From NCBI GenBank assembly GCA_964617625.1, contig CAZTZL010000019.1, forward strand, positions 1-44,332: a DNA stretch of 44,332 bases. Direction: 5' to 3'. The notes below the pieces were generated by a model. That model was not told where the DNA came from. It searched no databases and worked only from the letters and a program-made list of their open reading frames with translations. The stretch's first letter is position 1, and each line of letters starts with the position of its first letter. The position numbers were made by a program, and so were the translations under genes. Shown here in pieces: positions 42,533 through 44,332 of this stretch. The stretch is from CAZTZL01 sp964617625. GTDB lineage: Bacteria; Zhuqueibacterota; QNDG01; DSAB01.

Positions 42533-43590
42533 TGATCAACCATTTCTTCGACAATATTTTTTAATTGATTTGAAAAAATCTTAAGCGTGCAATGTTTTTG
42601 AAAAACAGCATACCCCTTTTCCCCGATCCGTTTCCGAAGATGCGGAGATCTTTTCAACTTAAGAATGGCCTCAGCAATCTGTAAGGGATTGCCCCGCTCG
42701 ACAAGCAGAGCACTCTCTCCATCCCTCACTAGCTCCTGAATCGGCAAGTTGCGCTGAGATATCAGCGGTTTCCCGGCTGCCAGTGTTTCTACAACCTTGT
42801 TTGTCAAAATACGCGGATTCCTGGCATTGTTTCCGAAAACACCGAGACAGCAGTCGGCTTTTGCCATCATGTCGGCCAGATTTTCATAGGGAACCCGTTC
42901 AATGAAATTTATATTTTTAAGAACGAGTGATTCGGCCAGTGCGCGATCCCTTTTATAGGTAATTCCTTTTCCAATCAACTGAAATTGGATCGGTTCATTT
43001 CTCAACAAATGTGCTGCCCGGATAATATATTCCACACCGTGAAAAGGAGCGTATTCGCCATGAAAGTGTACCAGGAATTGTTTCTTTTTGCTTCGATCCT
43101 CTTTTGGCCTCACGACCGACTCGTCTGAAGCGAGAAAGAGATGCTCGAACTTTTCTTTCGGAATTTTAAACCGATCCGCATAATTCCGAATATGGTTCCG
43201 GGTTTCAAGAATAATCCGGTCGGATAGCCTCATTGAAAACCGGTCCACAAAACGATACAGCCAAGCCGGAAGACTGTTCGGCTTGGCCGTTCCCCGGTCA
43301 TGTACCATCGTATCAAAAGTTGAAACATAGAGATCCAGGAGAATTGGCTTTTTCGTGATCAGTCGAACGACAGGAAACAACAATTGGCCGTAAAAACCAA
43401 TCAGGATCAGATCGCATTTTCTGTTTTCTCTTATAAATTTCCAGACCAGCCGCGGATAATGCCTGAAGTGTTTGTTTGGCGGCAAGCACGAAACAACTTC
43501 AAAGCCTGCTCGATCCATTGCTTTGAGTAAAATTCGTGTTCGTGAATAAGCAGCTTCCCTTCCCGCTATATAACAGATTCGCAATCCCAT
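42529..43590 (-). CDS. Glycosyltransferase family 4
   Basis: The 353-residue GT-B enzyme begins 'RICYIAGREAAYSRTRILLKAM', the acceptor loop of GT4. It continues with 'VHFHGEYAPFHGVEYIIRAA', 'QFQLIGKGITYKRD' and 'ILTNKVVETLAAGKPLISQ' followed by 'VRDGESALLVERGNP', the donor-binding region. A transferase of one repeat-unit sugar is likely; specificity is unknown. No strong Shine-Dalgarno is visible before the ATG at 43590. It lies 5 bases after the stop of the DPM1-like GT2 gene. Confidence 0.88.
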   Translation of the reverse strand: MGLRICYIAGREAAYSRTRILLKAMDRAGFEVVSCLPPNKHFRHYPRLVWKFIRENRKCDLILIGFYGQLLFPVVRLITKKPILLDLYVSTFDTMVHDRGTAKPNSLPAWLYRFVDRFSMRLSDRIILETRNHIRNYADRFKIPKEKFEHLFLASDESVVRPKEDRSKKKQFLVHFHGEYAPFHGVEYIIRAAHLLRNEPIQFQLIGKGITYKRDRALAESLVLKNINFIERVPYENLADMMAKADCCLGVFGNNARNPRILTNKVVETLAAGKPLISQRNLPIQELVRDGESALLVERGNPLQIAEAILKLKRSPHLRKRIGEKGYAVFQKHCTLKIFSNQLKNIVEEMVDQ

Positions 43591-43595
43591 CGGAA

Positions 43596-44332
43596 TTAAC
43601 CCGTCTTTCCATTTCGGGAATGCTTTTTTGATTCTTCGCAGGAAGAAAGTTCGATCTTTTTAATTCGGTAGAGCATTTCTTCAATAAGTCTTCGGTTGGC
43701 AGAAATGATGTCTGACAGCAGACCGATCATTCCAACCTGAAAACCCACTATCATGAGAACGGCAGCCAGAATCAGAGATTGAACATGTCCCCCCGATTTC
43801 TGAAAATAAAAATAGAGATACCGCAACGAGATTAAAAATCCTGTCCCAAAAATCAGTCCGCCTATCCAGAGAAAGACTTTTAATGGCTCGTACAACGCAT
43901 AAACACGGGTCATGGTGAAAATGGAACGTTTTAAATAGACCGGAATGCTCGAAAACAATCTCGATTTTCGAAGCTGTTTATTGGTTCTCACGGGAACATG
44001 AGTTATCGCGATATTCTTCTTCCCTGCCTGAATCACTGTTTCGAGCGTATAGGTAAACTTGGAGACCACATTCAAGCGAAGCGCGGCTTCACGGCTGAAA
44101 GCCCGAAATCCGCTCGTGGTATCCGGCACCCGTGTTCCGGACAATTGACGGACGACCCAGCTTCCCAAAGATTGCAGTCTCTTCTTGAAAAACGAGAAAT
44201 GTTCGATATCTTTGATATTCCTTGTTCCGATGACCATATCGGCTTCTCCGGCAAGAATCGGATCAACGAGCTTTTGTATGTCTTCGCCAAAGTATTGATT
44301 GTCCGCATCCGTATTCACAATAATATCAGCTC
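43596..44332 (-). CDS. DPM1/GtrB-like GT2 glycosyltransferase, 5' part outside window
   Basis: The frame is open to the right edge, so the N-terminus is missing; the GTG at 44318 is internal. The visible ~245 residues begin 'ADIIVNTDADNQY' with the DxD metal motif (DAD), then 'GTRNIKDIEHFSFFKKRLQSLGS', 'VPDTTSGFRAFSREAA' and 'RTNKQLRKSRLFSS', as in polyprenyl-phosphate mannose/glucose synthases. Two hydrophobic segments near the C-terminus (about 155-177 and 190-212 of the visible part) anchor it. It likely makes polyprenyl-phosphate sugar, the donor used by the four GT-C enzymes in this cluster and the cargo flipped by GtrA-type proteins. Donor sugar is unknown. Confidence 0.87.
   Translation of the reverse strand, partial: ADIIVNTDADNQYFGEDIQKLVDPILAGEADMVIGTRNIKDIEHFSFFKKRLQSLGSWVVRQLSGTRVPDTTSGFRAFSREAALRLNVVSKFTYTLETVIQAGKKNIAITHVPVRTNKQLRKSRLFSSIPVYLKRSIFTMTRVYALYEPLKVFLWIGGLIFGTGFLISLRYLYFYFQKSGGHVQSLILAAVLMIVGFQVGMIGLLSDIISANRRLIEEMLYRIKKIELSSCEESKKHSRNGKTG

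Noticed and set aside
1..44332. CRISPR arrays, tRNA or rRNA genes
   Set aside because: No regularly spaced repeats and no cloverleaf or rRNA-like sequence was recognised on either strand, by eye only.

Overview
This window comes from a bacterial draft or metagenome assembly; it contains one 100-N scaffold gap. The best lineage clue is a secreted protein (9700-11007) ending in an FlgD-like type IX secretion sorting domain with the 'QNFPNPFNP' signature. That domain is widespread in the Fibrobacteres-Chlorobi-Bacteroidetes (FCB) superphylum and related candidate phyla such as KSB1, Marinimicrobia and Zixibacteria. The two-subunit glycine dehydrogenase (gcvPA type) and Gram-negative style surface-sugar genes fit this, but I cannot name a species.

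Region 1 (1-2319, + strand): the 3' end of a PepD-like aminoacyl-histidine dipeptidase, then a DUF4870-like membrane protein, a small HExxH metallopeptidase-like protein and a HAD-family phosphatase, tightly packed and partly overlapping. Region 2 (2323-5993, - strand): prmC, a GlmM-type and an AlgC/ManB-type phosphohexomutase. The two mutases supply sugar-1-phosphates for the wall and for surface sugars. Region 3 (6236-8122, + strand): an oligoendopeptidase F with an apparent signal peptide, ending at a bidirectional terminator.

Region 4 (8196-13982, - strand): a housekeeping run of efp, accB, accC, gcvH, the sorting-domain protein and gcvPA. It starts at a near-consensus sigma-70 promoter (TTGACA-N17-TATATT) that overlaps the end of the surface-sugar cluster.

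Region 5 (13971 to the right edge, all - strand, about 30 kb) is a large surface polysaccharide/glycoconjugate cluster. It holds five GT4 and two GT2 glycosyltransferases, four GT-C/GT39-like membrane glycosyltransferases, two Wzx-type flippases, one Wzy/O-antigen-ligase-like protein, an RfbH/E1-type sugar 3-dehydratase, an RfbD-like reductase, two other sugar-nucleotide SDR enzymes, a methyltransferase, a GtrA protein, a UDP-galactopyranose-mutase-like flavoprotein and a sulfotransferase. Two secreted proteins are also embedded: a putative glycoside hydrolase with a golvesin-like C-terminal domain, and a helical, possibly alpha/alpha-toroid protein. The most plausible product is a complex, possibly sulfated and deoxysugar-bearing polysaccharide or glycoconjugate. 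Base composition is mosaic. Most of 16.86-32.17 kb is clearly AT-rich relative to both flanks, and each composition block has its own flippase, which suggests cassette assembly.

Main points for a second look: the N gap at 24781-24880 is flanked by an exact 55-base duplication and is almost certainly an unmerged contig overlap, so one intact gene has been split; both embedded secreted proteins stop a few residues into what looks like an Fn3 module, with matching tails; and polymer-building and candidate polymer-cutting proteins are encoded together with a sulfotransferase.
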